Virus record (IMG/VR): IMGVR_UViG_3300042938_003015
Coordinates: 1-37,544 of that record
DNA length: 37,544 nt
DNA from: a virus
Direction: 5' to 3' (one strand)
Below the pieces are notes generated by a model. That model saw nothing but the letters and a program-made list of their open reading frames with translations. It had not been told where the DNA came from and made no database searches. Of the stretch, positions 16,578 through 26,360 are shown piece after piece. Each line of letters starts with the position of its first letter. Position 1 is the first letter of the stretch. The position numbers were made by a program, and so were the translations under genes.

Positions 16578-18302
16578 ATGAATATATTTAAAAAAAATAA
16601 TATACTTATAGATGGATTATTAGGTGATACCTTTGCATTCCTTCAGAGCACGTATAATCAGACAGCTAATGTCTTTACTGTTGCATCAGCATGGGGACAG
16701 ATACTTTTTGTTCTGCAGAATCTCTCACAGCTTATACTTTATTTTATAGAAGATTCGATAACCGAATTAAATATTCAGCAAGCAACCAGGGATTATTCGG
16801 TTAGAAGTTTGGCTAGAATTGCGGGTTATGATCCAGGTAGAGCATCAGCAGCTCAGGGTGAAGTTTCTATTTCGTGGAATACCAGGGATGGAGATGTTAG
16901 TGGTGGTGCTGTTATAATAAAGAATAATTCACAGATAAGATGCTTGCAAAATGGTAAAATATATTCTCTTAGATTTGGTAGTAACGAAATTACTATCCCA
17001 TTGGTAAGAGGAAACTCCATATCCGCTAAGATAGTTCAAGGAAATTTCGAGAGCGCGACCCTTACCGGGGGTGGTACAGCTTTGCAAAGCTTCAATCTGC
17101 CATCAACTGCAGGAGCATACATAGATCAATTTTATATAGATGTTTATGTCAACGAGGAAAAATGGAGAAGATATGATTCACTTTATGATATACCTCTTAA
17201 TGGGAAGGGATATTTAATTAGAAGCGGTATTCAGGAGGGTATAGATCTTTATTTTGGTAATTCTAATTTTGGTATGGTCCCACAACCAGGATCAATGATA
17301 AGAGTTGAATACCTACAAACTAGTGGCATAAGTGGTAATAGTAATTCAACAAAGGAAACCCCTCTCACTTACAAATTTGTAACATCAGGAACGGATCTTT
17401 TTGGCGGCGAAGTTGATTTGAATTTATACATAGACATTAAAAACAATATAGATCCCACCTTTGGTACCAACCCCGAAAGTATATCACTTATAAGGTTGGT
17501 TGCTCCAAAAACTAGTAGATCTTTTGTTTTTGCAAGACCTGAAAATTATGAGATATTCTTAACTAAATTTGGTGTATTTTCTCAAATCCAGGCATTTTCA
17601 ACATTTGATGATGATTATCTCGATGATGATAACATAGTTTATCTTTATTTAGTACCCGATATAACTCTAAATTTAACAACTAACGAGGATTATTTTAGTG
17701 TTCCTTATGCTAACTTTCTCCTAACTGCACAACAGAAAACAAAAATATTAAATCTGATACAGGATACGGGATCGATGATAGCAACCACAGTCGTGAAGAT
17801 AGTTGAACCAGTTATAGCAAGATATGTTATTAATATTATTATATCAATTTTTGAAGGTAATGACCCAGAGACTATAAAGCAGTCCATTAGGAAGGGAATT
17901 TCTGATTATATGTTAAATAATAAAAGGAGAGATAAAATACCTAAATCTGATTTTATAGCTCTTATTGAGGGAATAGATGGTGTTGATTCAGTTTCACTTT
18001 TCTTCATAGGCCAGAAAAATGAGGAGAATCAAATAGCAATTAAAAATCTTACTAATGTTAGTAATGCACAATATGAAGAGATTATAGGAATGGATAGTTT
18101 TGGCGATATAATTATAGGTAGAAACGAACTAGTTATACTAAGAGGAGGATGGGATGATAGAAACGGAACATCTTTCACTGAGGGTGTAGTAGCAGGTAAG
18201 CCTGGACCACTTAATATAACTGTTGCTTCCCTAGTCCCTAGAAATTTTAGAAGCGAATTGACAGCTGATTTAAAAACTAGATTAGCCGCTCAAAATAAAT
18301 AA
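16578..18302 (+). CDS. Baseplate J / gp6-like wedge protein
   Basis: A 574-aa protein starting 7 bases after the gp25-like gene. The N-terminus has QQATRDYSVRSLARIAGY (about 62-79), typical of the start of J/gp6-type proteins, and the C-terminal part has the J-type order: VVKIVEPVIARYVINIIISI (about 406-425), a helical stretch GNDPETIKQSIRKGISDYM, and then IPKSDFIALIEGIDGVDSVSL (about 454-474). Three copies or dimers of this protein build the inner baseplate ring around the hub. The gene order gp25-like then gp6-like is the strongest support. Confidence 0.85.
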   Translation: MNIFKKNNILIDGLLGDTFAFLQSTYNQTANVFTVASAWGQILFVLQNLSQLILYFIEDSITELNIQQATRDYSVRSLARIAGYDPGRASAAQGEVSISWNTRDGDVSGGAVIIKNNSQIRCLQNGKIYSLRFGSNEITIPLVRGNSISAKIVQGNFESATLTGGGTALQSFNLPSTAGAYIDQFYIDVYVNEEKWRRYDSLYDIPLNGKGYLIRSGIQEGIDLYFGNSNFGMVPQPGSMIRVEYLQTSGISGNSNSTKETPLTYKFVTSGTDLFGGEVDLNLYIDIKNNIDPTFGTNPESISLIRLVAPKTSRSFVFARPENYEIFLTKFGVFSQIQAFSTFDDDYLDDDNIVYLYLVPDITLNLTTNEDYFSVPYANFLLTAQQKTKILNLIQDTGSMIATTVVKIVEPVIARYVINIIISIFEGNDPETIKQSIRKGISDYMLNNKRRDKIPKSDFIALIEGIDGVDSVSLFFIGQKNEENQIAIKNLTNVSNAQYEEIIGMDSFGDIIIGRNELVILRGGWDDRNGTSFTEGVVAGKPGPLNITVASLVPRNFRSELTADLKTRLAAQNK

Positions 18303-18307
18303 TAACG

Positions 18308-18838
18308 ATGCAATCATATTCCCCATTTTTTCCCGATTCTGATTTGAGTATTAATTATACAGTTAAAGGAATAACACCCAAAACTACTAATACGACTTTC
18401 TATGATAAGAAGGATTTATATCCAACAGTCGATCTTGCTACCAGCAGGGCCTATAATATAGGATGCTCCGGATATAGAGCTATTACTGCAAACGCTAATG
18501 GTAGTTATATGTTTGGTCCATGCTCCTCAGTTTCGGATTATAAAAAAATAATGAAGGAGCTTTCTCCTGAAAATGTTGATAGAAGATATTATGATTTTGA
18601 TCCTGATCAGAATTTATATGACGTGAGGGATGCACAGAATGACAATTTATACAATGGATTTAATTATAGAGAGCAGATTCTTAGAAGAAGCTTATCCAAT
18701 GTTATATATAAGGATCCCGTTAAGGAAGGGATTCTAAGCTATTTTGAAAGGGTAGTATATGGATTGATTGAATCAACAAAGGAGATAAAAAACTTTGTTA
18801 ATTATACAGTTAAAAGAAACAATAAAAGAGTTTTCTAA
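18308..18838 (+). CDS. Small baseplate-block protein, unknown
   Basis: A 176-aa protein between the gp6-like and gp7-like genes, with gaps of 5 and 6 bases. It is Tyr/Asn/Asp-rich, with an extended N-terminal third (Thr-rich segment around residues 18-32), a Gly/Ser-rich middle and a helical basic C-terminus (FERVVYGLIESTKEIKNFV, then KRNNKR). No known motif recognised. Position suggests a baseplate wedge accessory protein. Confidence 0.6.
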   Translation: MQSYSPFFPDSDLSINYTVKGITPKTTNTTFYDKKDLYPTVDLATSRAYNIGCSGYRAITANANGSYMFGPCSSVSDYKKIMKELSPENVDRRYYDFDPDQNLYDVRDAQNDNLYNGFNYREQILRRSLSNVIYKDPVKEGILSYFERVVYGLIESTKEIKNFVNYTVKRNNKRVF

Positions 18839-18844
18839 TTTAAA

Positions 18845-21800
18845 ATGGCAAATCTAAATCTTAATTTTTATAATAAAAACGGTAATCCATTAAATTTTGA
18901 TTACATAGGAGCAACCGGTCCAACCCCTCTTGATACCAAGTTTTCTCATATCTTAGGTGCTTCCGCATCTACGTCTGGTTATTTTCAATGGAGTGAAACA
19001 TCCGATGATTATTCGCTGGTTTTTAATATAGCTGATGTAAATAGTACGGATCTTTATAAATGGTGTTTAGAAGTAAATGATTTTATAAATAAAGGTGCAA
19101 CTGTTTATCTCAATGGTTATATAGCAGTTGCTAATACAAACTTTAAAGGTAAAATCACAAGCGTTAGTAATATTGGTTCAACCTTTACTATTACCTTACC
19201 CAAGAGTTATTTTCTTGGTCAGAATATAATAAGCTATGACACCCAAATTTATTTCGAGGGAACATACGATAACAGACCTGGCGGGTACTTTAAAGGTAAT
19301 ATCTATTTTGATCCGATATCAACTGGTCTCTATGAGAACCAGCAGGTTTTTGTGGTGCAAGAATTTATAAATGGTTCTGGCGATGTTGAATATGGTCTTC
19401 CACACACCTCGAATATTGGTTTAACCGGTGCAAGATGGAGAACTAGATGGTATAATAATAATTATGGTGATGTTGATGTTTCTGAGATTATATTCACTTA
19501 TGCGATAGAGGATCAGTTAAGTGGTGGGGAGGGTCAACCTTTAATTATCAGTTATCCAAATATGGCTATTCCTGTTGGATCTTCTGTGGGAGATTCCTAT
19601 TCCAATGGATTAATTGTTACTAGCAATATTGAATCTGATGCTATAGCAATAAACGTAGCACTAAATTCACCGGATGATCTGGATAATGTTTATGAGAGGA
19701 AACTTATCATTGAAGACATAACAACAGATACTCCACAGAAAGTTATAGAAATTGATTTCTATGGACAGACCGTTGCGGAGGACGAAAGATTTAAGGTTCT
19801 TCTTGAAAATATAGGAAGATCATTTTATAACAGTGACTCTATCATACTAAGAGATCATGATCCGGCTGAACCTGTTCCAAATTTCGTGGAAATCAACGAA
19901 AAGAGAAAAGAATTGCTTATAGCAGGTGATGAAATATTTCCCTATATTGGTAGCTATAAGGGTCTTATTAATGCTCTTAAGTTCTTTGGGTACCAGGACA
20001 TGAGGATAAAGGAGTATTGGTTAAATCTAAACTATAAAAATCTAAAATTAGAATCACCATTACAACAAAACCAAACCTTTCTTAATAAGATAAAGAGTGG
20101 AGAATCTAAAAATGGATATTCGCAATCGTATAACGTTGGCGATGTTTTGGATAATGAAAATTCCGGGAAATATAAGCTTATACAGACTTATGGTCCCGAT
20201 GGTGATGGAAATTATGTGCTTAATGTCACTTCCGAAAATACACAACTACCTAGTAAATCCATTAAAAAAACATCTCTATTTGGACTTTATTATGATCTGA
20301 ATAAGGTTACCGGTGACATTGACGAATATGGGTATCCTATTGTTACTGATGCTTTTAAATTTACGCAGGAGGAGATATTAATAAAAATATTTGCTTTAAA
20401 GGAAAGACTTAAAAGAGATTATCTGCCATTAAATGCCAGAATAATTGACATAACTGGGGAAGGTGTTTATTTCATGATACAGAATACAAAATCATGGACA
20501 GATCAGATGATAAGATCTGATATAAACATAGGGTATGATTTCGATTTTTTTCCTAATCCCGATTTTGGTTTTATTGAGGATCTTAGAAATTTTAACATAA
20601 GACCAAATTCCAATTATATACAAACTCCAAGTTCCTATGACAATTCATATGAACTGGATGTTAGTTTTCCTGGTGGAACCGGAAGTGCCATTAGATTTTC
20701 TGGTAGTATACCATATGGTATCACTGGAGACAATCCCACTATAAAATTAGAAGCTGGTAAAACATATAATTTCAAAGTTAATGATTCATCCGGATATGGA
20801 CTGGATTTTAATATAACAAACTATGCGGAATTTCCTAACAATCAGCAATTATGGAATTCTAATGTGCCATCGGGTATAATTAATAACGGAGCTACTGGCG
20901 GTAGTTCCCTGGAGTGGTATATAGCTCCTGGTGCTACTGGCACAATCCATTATTATTCAAATAATAATCCGGTTTCTTTATCCGGCAGTGTTGAAATAAT
21001 ACCTGCCACATTATCGGACCTTGGTAATATAGTGAATCCCCTGGATTTTCAACAAAATTATACACCTGCTCAAAACGAATCCCTATTGTTGGCTATTGAT
21101 AAATTTTATAATCTAAAGCAAAATGGCAAGATAGTGGAGCTGGGTGATGATAGATTTGATTCACCTGAATATATCGATCCGTTAACTGGAATTCCGTACG
21201 AAACCCCTGTTGGTATGCCAATAATTCTTGAATTATCGACAGATAGATGGGAATGGAATGAATTAAATATAGATTGGGATGCACTGCTGATACCAACGTA
21301 TAGACCTGGGGATAGAGTTAAGGTTAAATCGACAGGCATATTTGGTACCGTTAGAGTTGTCTATTATAGCACCGGCGAATATGAGATAGCATTAGATAAT
21401 TCAACGACAGCAATTTTCGGCGAGACTGAGCTTTTTTCAACAGTTCAGAATTACACCATATTAAACTGGAAGAATGTTGATTTCTCTAATATGGTGGAAA
21501 TTGAATGGCTGCTAAATAAATCTGCAACCCAACCGGGTACTCCATATAATTTCGCATTTAGAGGGTCTATAGTGGACTATTATAAACTTGCCCACTTCTT
21601 ACCTTACACTGGGGAATATCAGGTTATATGTAACACCTATGATGCTTTTAATACGAAAACCACAGTTATTAAGAATGCATCAATATTTGTAGATCCTAAA
21701 ACCATTGATATAGATTCATGGACAAGATACAGGGAGGTTGAGAATTATCTATGGGACAATGTGGATCGGGAATGGAAGGAATATGAATCCATATGGGAGT

Positions 21801-24340
21801 ACCCAGCGGAGGGATCAACAATAGACACTCTTAGAAAAACTATACCTACTGAGATACTTGACTTTGCAACATATGGAAATAAGGCCGATGACGGTCAGGA
21901 TCTATTGGTTAGAACCACAGAGTCACCAACTGGAGCTTATGGCACCATAATATTGAATCAGGAAATTCTTGTAGTTTCTAGTGTAATATCGAATCAGATC
22001 ACGATTGGCCAGTACGGGTATGCAATAGTCACAACAACAACCCCACACTCTTTACAAAATGGTGATAATGCAACATTAACTGGAAGTATACCAGAGATCA
22101 ATGGTAGATGGCCAGTAACAGTTACTGGTGCGTCATCTTTCTATATACCAGTTACCCTCAGTTATGCATGGTCCGGTGTTTTATTAGAAATGACACCAAT
22201 AAACTATCTGTATGTTGATATCTCCATATACACATCTCAGGAAATTCTAAGTATCGGATCAATATCCATTTATGTTAATAATAGACTGATTGGAAATAGT
22301 AAAACCGGCGACACTTTATATAACACAGCAAATGAGATAACGTCATCTATAAATTCTCTTAGAACATATCCGGATTACTTTGCATCGTGCGAGAATCCAC
22401 AGGAAAATCCAGTGACAATCACAATATATGCACCGGGTGAGCTTGGAGCGGAACAAAATGGTGTGCCTTTGAGGGTTGAAGAAACCGGATCTGTAAATGT
22501 CATTTCATATTCACCAGTTTTAAGCGGCGGTATTAATTCTAGTGATTATTATGTTTATTGGGACGAGAACGGCGAGAATTATCCAAACCCAAATCTTAAA
22601 TATTGGGGAACGAAGAGATTAAATTGGCAGATATTTAATGATAGTACATGGGATAATGGCTATGCCCATTCTTGGTATGATTATGAGTTTAATAACGATT
22701 GGTTGGGTGGATATGAATTACATTCAATTGTAGCAAACGATAAACTTAGAATTCCCACTGGTAATGAGACTTATCCATTTCCAAGCACTCTAACTTTTTC
22801 TGGTGGTTATAATCTAACCTTATCGGAAGCAGCAGCACAGCTTAATGCTGCTGATTCACATATAACAAATTTTTACTATAGAGTAATTCCAGACGATACA
22901 GGTTCGTTGCTAACAGTAAATGGTCCAATGAATATCGATATGGGTAATTCGATATTGAATAATGGACCATATCCACCGCCTCCATCATTGATCGGGGGAA
23001 GTCCATTACTTGTGGTTGATTTTGGTTATGCCGGGGGATCTCCTGTTACAACATCAACGACAACAACAAGTACAACAAGTACAACAACAACGACAACCAC
23101 GACAGCTGCTCCTACAACAAGTACCACCACCACAACAACATTACCTACGACTTATAGTTATCAAGCAATTATTTATGATTGTGTGACATGTACTCCTACT
23201 GGAAGCAATGTTAGCTTTACGAATGGTGAATTATTAACTGTAGGTAAATGGTATGCATGGGAAAATTACTCAACTGGAATTTATTATAAAATCTTAATTG
23301 ATGTTTATAATGGTACAATTGGAGGTACTCCTAATGCGATACTATATGATGTAGATAAGAAAGATACCTGTGCGGAGGTAGTCTGTACGGATTGCGCATT
23401 TGCTGGGGGTACCGCTGTTTTTGTACCTGCAACCACAACCACAACAAGTACTACTAGCACAACAACAACCACAACAATACCGGTTCCTGTTTCTAGTAAA
23501 TATGGAGATACTGCAAATAACCCAAGATTTATGGTTATGGATTCCTCTGGTAATCTTTATGTAACAACTTCTTATTCAAATATTATAACAAAAATAACAC
23601 CTGGAGGTGTATCAAGTACTTTTGCAACAGTGGGAACTGGTCAGCAGGGTCCGATGGGAATTACTATTGACCCTTCAAATAATCTCTATGTTGCAAATGA
23701 ATTTGCAAGTACTGTTTCAAAAATAACACCTGCTGGTGTAGTTACTATTTTTGCAACTACTGGATCTGGTCCATGGGGAATTGTTAGGGATCGTTTTGGG
23801 TATTTTTATACTTCAAATAGTAATGCAAATAGTGTTACGAAAATAACTCCGGGAGGGGCTTCTAGTCAATACGGAGGCACGATAGGAGCTGCTCCCCGTG
23901 GAATTGTTATTGATTACGATGGTAATGTCTATGTAGCATGTCAGGGTTCAAATTCAGTTTGGAAAATTACACCTACTGGAACTACTTCTAAATTAGCAGA
24001 TACCGGAATTAGTCCAAATGGAATTGTTATGGATTCATCGGGTAATATTTATACTGCAAATACAGGATCTGATAATGTTACAAAAATAACGCCTGCGGGT
24101 GCAGTTACTACTCCTTTTGCAACTACTGGCGATGCGCCAATTTCGATTGCTATTGATCCTTCGGGTAATCTTTATACTTCAAATTATGGATCTAATAATG
24201 TTTCAAAAATTACTACATCAGGGGTATCTACAATATTAGGAACTACTGGAAATAATCCATATGGAATTTTTCTTGATCCTTTGAATAATGTATATACAGC
24301 GAATTTGAATTCGAACACAGTAACAAAAATAACAGTTTAA
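18845..24340 (+). CDS. Giant gp7-like baseplate/tail protein with C-terminal beta-propeller
   Basis: An 1831-aa protein directly after the gp6-like block, where T4-type phages have gp7. Residues about 345-395 (EINEKRKELLIAG, then GSYKGLINALKFFGY) resemble the short helical signature of tail protein I/gp7-type proteins. Residues about 600-720 look cupredoxin-like (GKTYNFKVNDSSGYG, IAPGATGTIHYYSNN, LSGSVEII) but lack the copper-binding His/Cys set. Thr/Ser-rich linkers at 1402-1436 and 1530-1544 bracket a small Cys-containing domain (CVTC; CAEVVCTDC). Residues about 1550-1831 are seven NHL-like repeats of about 40 residues, each with a DxxGNLY-type strand and a KITP-type strand. T4 gp7 is about 1030 aa, so this is a fusion with receptor-binding-type extensions. 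Confidence 0.75.
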   Translation: MANLNLNFYNKNGNPLNFDYIGATGPTPLDTKFSHILGASASTSGYFQWSETSDDYSLVFNIADVNSTDLYKWCLEVNDFINKGATVYLNGYIAVANTNFKGKITSVSNIGSTFTITLPKSYFLGQNIISYDTQIYFEGTYDNRPGGYFKGNIYFDPISTGLYENQQVFVVQEFINGSGDVEYGLPHTSNIGLTGARWRTRWYNNNYGDVDVSEIIFTYAIEDQLSGGEGQPLIISYPNMAIPVGSSVGDSYSNGLIVTSNIESDAIAINVALNSPDDLDNVYERKLIIEDITTDTPQKVIEIDFYGQTVAEDERFKVLLENIGRSFYNSDSIILRDHDPAEPVPNFVEINEKRKELLIAGDEIFPYIGSYKGLINALKFFGYQDMRIKEYWLNLNYKNLKLESPLQQNQTFLNKIKSGESKNGYSQSYNVGDVLDNENSGKYKLIQTYGPDGDGNYVLNVTSENTQLPSKSIKKTSLFGLYYDLNKVTGDIDEYGYPIVTDAFKFTQEEILIKIFALKERLKRDYLPLNARIIDITGEGVYFMIQNTKSWTDQMIRSDINIGYDFDFFPNPDFGFIEDLRNFNIRPNSNYIQTPSSYDNSYELDVSFPGGTGSAIRFSGSIPYGITGDNPTIKLEAGKTYNFKVNDSSGYGLDFNITNYAEFPNNQQLWNSNVPSGIINNGATGGSSLEWYIAPGATGTIHYYSNNNPVSLSGSVEIIPATLSDLGNIVNPLDFQQNYTPAQNESLLLAIDKFYNLKQNGKIVELGDDRFDSPEYIDPLTGIPYETPVGMPIILELSTDRWEWNELNIDWDALLIPTYRPGDRVKVKSTGIFGTVRVVYYSTGEYEIALDNSTTAIFGETELFSTVQNYTILNWKNVDFSNMVEIEWLLNKSATQPGTPYNFAFRGSIVDYYKLAHFLPYTGEYQVICNTYDAFNTKTTVIKNASIFVDPKTIDIDSWTRYREVENYLWDNVDREWKEYESIWEYPAEGSTIDTLRKTIPTEILDFATYGNKADDGQDLLVRTTESPTGAYGTIILNQEILVVSSVISNQITIGQYGYAIVTTTTPHSLQNGDNATLTGSIPEINGRWPVTVTGASSFYIPVTLSYAWSGVLLEMTPINYLYVDISIYTSQEILSIGSISIYVNNRLIGNSKTGDTLYNTANEITSSINSLRTYPDYFASCENPQENPVTITIYAPGELGAEQNGVPLRVEETGSVNVISYSPVLSGGINSSDYYVYWDENGENYPNPNLKYWGTKRLNWQIFNDSTWDNGYAHSWYDYEFNNDWLGGYELHSIVANDKLRIPTGNETYPFPSTLTFSGGYNLTLSEAAAQLNAADSHITNFYYRVIPDDTGSLLTVNGPMNIDMGNSILNNGPYPPPPSLIGGSPLLVVDFGYAGGSPVTTSTTTTSTTSTTTTTTTTAAPTTSTTTTTTLPTTYSYQAIIYDCVTCTPTGSNVSFTNGELLTVGKWYAWENYSTGIYYKILIDVYNGTIGGTPNAILYDVDKKDTCAEVVCTDCAFAGGTAVFVPATTTTTSTTSTTTTTTIPVPVSSKYGDTANNPRFMVMDSSGNLYVTTSYSNIITKITPGGVSSTFATVGTGQQGPMGITIDPSNNLYVANEFASTVSKITPAGVVTIFATTGSGPWGIVRDRFGYFYTSNSNANSVTKITPGGASSQYGGTIGAAPRGIVIDYDGNVYVACQGSNSVWKITPTGTTSKLADTGISPNGIVMDSSGNIYTANTGSDNVTKITPAGAVTTPFATTGDAPISIAIDPSGNLYTSNYGSNNVSKITTSGVSTILGTTGNNPYGIFLDPLNNVYTANLNSNTVTKITV
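23048..23152 (+). repeat. Low-complexity Thr/Ser codon tract (linker 1)
   Basis: About 35 codons, mostly ACA/ACC/ACG/AGT, encoding a Thr/Ser/Pro/Ala-rich linker at residues 1402-1436 of the gp7-like protein. Similar tracts occur at 23432-23476 and in the gene at 24475. Confidence 0.9.
23432..23476 (+). repeat. Low-complexity Thr/Ser codon tract (linker 2)
   Basis: Fifteen Thr/Ser codons encoding residues 1530-1544, just before the beta-propeller of the gp7-like protein. Confidence 0.9.
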
Positions 24341-24474
24341 GTAAATAAAACCAAATGATAGTATTCCTAATATTAGTCACTAAGCTGGGATTAGTTTATG
24401 TATACACATTTAAACGCATCTCCTGGTTAAAACCACTTTAATTATGAGCTTATATTAATAGAAATATAAAATAA

Positions 24475-25233
24475 ATGAAAACAACTCTTGTAACAATAAA
24501 TACCCCAGGCATAACAACTGGACCAACTTTCGATATATTTTCCAATGTGGATCTTATTATACCGCTGGTTTCTGGTGTGGCAAAAAGTTCACTCCTTTCT
24601 GGTTACAGTGTAACGAATGTACCTGATGCAGCCACTAGCATCAGAGTTCAATCTATAGGAACATGCACAACATATGTAGATCTCTCTATAACAACACCAA
24701 CTACCACCACAACTAGTACCACCACTAGTACAACTACCACCAGTACAACTACCACAAGTACAACAACGATTTTATCCTGGCCATCGGCATTATTTTCGTT
24801 TTATTATGCTACTGGGGGAATAAACAATTGGGAAATTTATGGATACAGCGATCAATCTTCACCGATAAATATTCTCGGCGGTGGTCAGGATTTTGGTTCA
24901 TTAGCAGTCCCAACGGACCCTGCATTTAATAATTTCGAAGTTGTTACATTTCAGTGGTACGGAGAAACGTGGGCAGGACCTGGCTATAGAAATACAGTTG
25001 TTACACTCACAATAAAAGGTGCAACATCTGAACCTACAGGTTGGTCTAATATAACAGTTAATTACGCTGGAACAATAACAACACTACCTAGAATAGGACC
25101 TAATACCGTAGTTCAAATATACAATGAGCAGGATGGTTTTGGAATTTATAATAATTATGTTACATGGAGATGGACCAATGTTACTCCTATACCTTTTGGA
25201 TATAACTGGTCAGTTACTGTTGATGTTAACTAG
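24475..25233 (+). CDS. Small tail/adhesin protein with Thr-rich linker
   Basis: A 252-aa protein in two parts joined by a Thr/Ser-rich linker (residues 73-98). The N-terminal part is a small beta domain with a Cys near its end (GTCTTYVDLSI). The C-terminal part (about 100-252) is rich in Trp, Tyr, Gly and Asn with alternating strands, like a carbohydrate-binding or receptor-binding beta-sandwich. No signal peptide. Unlike its neighbours it is flanked by long spacers (134 and 115 bases), suggesting it was inserted as a separate cassette. The linker codons resemble those of the gene before it. Confidence 0.6.
   Translation: MKTTLVTINTPGITTGPTFDIFSNVDLIIPLVSGVAKSSLLSGYSVTNVPDAATSIRVQSIGTCTTYVDLSITTPTTTTTSTTTSTTTTSTTTTSTTTILSWPSALFSFYYATGGINNWEIYGYSDQSSPINILGGGQDFGSLAVPTDPAFNNFEVVTFQWYGETWAGPGYRNTVVTLTIKGATSEPTGWSNITVNYAGTITTLPRIGPNTVVQIYNEQDGFGIYNNYVTWRWTNVTPIPFGYNWSVTVDVN
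24691..24768 (+). repeat. Low-complexity Thr/Ser codon tract in the small adhesin gene
   Basis: Twenty-six codons, nearly all Thr with regularly spaced Ser (ACTAGTACC-type units), encoding residues 73-98. Its DNA resembles the tracts at 23048 and 23432. Confidence 0.9.
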
Positions 25234-25348
25234 TATAATTATGAATATGATAGAATAAAAAAATAAATCATTCAGGTTTTGATTGTAATTTCATATACAC
25301 GAAACAATAAATATTCATCATTCTATAACTTTTAAATATTTTTAACCT

Positions 25349-26311
25349 ATGCTGAATAAGGTCGTTTTCATTTGTGCTCAACCCGATGTTCCATATTTTC
25401 ATTGGCAGGTTGAGGTTTTCATACATAATGCTATGAAAAATGGCATAAATCCCAATTGGATTGAGATTGTATTTGGTTATGATGCTTCACCATCTGCGGA
25501 GGGTATGGCTCTTGCTGGAAGATACCCATATGTTAGAGTTTTCTTTTATAAGCAGGATAAAATTGAAAATTATGGATATATCCCAGTACTGAGGCCAAAC
25601 ATCCTCTCCAAGCATTTCGATGTTTATCCTGAACTTACCAATGAGAATATATTTTATCATGATTCTGATATTATATTCAGGGAGCTTCCTGATTTTGATC
25701 TTTTAACAAATGATGATGTCTGGTATCTTAGTGATACTGTTTCTTATATAGGATCAAATTATATAAAAAGTAAATCTGAGGATCTATTTATGGATATGTG
25801 CAATATTGCTGGTATTGATCCTGTAATCGTTTCTAAAAATAATCAAAATTCCGGAGGTGCTCAGTATTTAATGAAAGGAATAGATAGTGAATTTTGGAAG
25901 GAAGTTGAATTTCTATCTCTTGATCTTTATAAATATATGAGCGATAGAGAATCCTCGGAGAGATCCAATATGCATGCAGCGGATATTGCTTCATATAATC
26001 CAATTCAAAAATGGTGTGCAGATATGTGGGCTGTTTTTTGGTGCGGATTAAAGAGAGGTAATACCATTAGAATATCGGATGAACTTGGGTTTAGTTGGGG
26101 TTCATTCCACGGGAGAAGCGAATGGGAAAGGCATAAAATTATGCATAATGCTGGAGTTGTCGATAACGGGAATGGTAAATTTTTCTATAAAGGAGAATTT
26201 ATAAACAAGTCACCATGGGAAGCGGATTTTAGTCAAATTGATCCACATCACAATTCATACAACTACGTTCAAGCAATATTGTATGCTAAGGAAAGAAGGA
26301 ATCTTCCATAG
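25349..26311 (+). CDS. Glycosyltransferase (GT-A-like)
   Basis: A 320-aa soluble protein. It opens with a Rossmann-type strand (KVVFICAQPD), has a DxD motif in FYHDSDIIF (DSD at 105-107) for metal-nucleotide-sugar binding, then NSGGAQYL at 167-174 and HNAGV at 266-270, in the order expected for acceptor and product-side loops of GT-A enzymes. Such enzymes move a sugar from a nucleotide-sugar to a protein, lipid or glycan in the cytoplasm. Set among tail/adhesin genes with Thr-rich linkers, it may glycosylate phage virion proteins, or alter host surface glycans. The sugar and acceptor cannot be read. Confidence 0.7.
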   Translation: MLNKVVFICAQPDVPYFHWQVEVFIHNAMKNGINPNWIEIVFGYDASPSAEGMALAGRYPYVRVFFYKQDKIENYGYIPVLRPNILSKHFDVYPELTNENIFYHDSDIIFRELPDFDLLTNDDVWYLSDTVSYIGSNYIKSKSEDLFMDMCNIAGIDPVIVSKNNQNSGGAQYLMKGIDSEFWKEVEFLSLDLYKYMSDRESSERSNMHAADIASYNPIQKWCADMWAVFWCGLKRGNTIRISDELGFSWGSFHGRSEWERHKIMHNAGVVDNGNGKFFYKGEFINKSPWEADFSQIDPHHNSYNYVQAILYAKERRNLP

Positions 26312-26332
26312 TTTTTGTGTCGATTTTTTTTA

Positions 26333-26340
26333 GATATATA
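26333..26340 (+). promoter_or_regulatory. GATATATA motif upstream of the PKD-like protein gene
   Basis: GATATATAATCTGAATAAAA begins 28 bases before the ATG at 26361, in the 49-bp spacer after the glycosyltransferase gene. It has the same octamer and a spacing similar to those at 16122 and 16174. Confidence 0.5.
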
Positions 26341-26360
26341 ATCTGAATAAAAATCTATAA

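Noticed and set aside
25234-25348. Terminator or promoter in the spacer before the glycosyltransferase
   Set aside because: No inverted repeat with a T run and no GATATATA copy; only generic AT-rich sequence.
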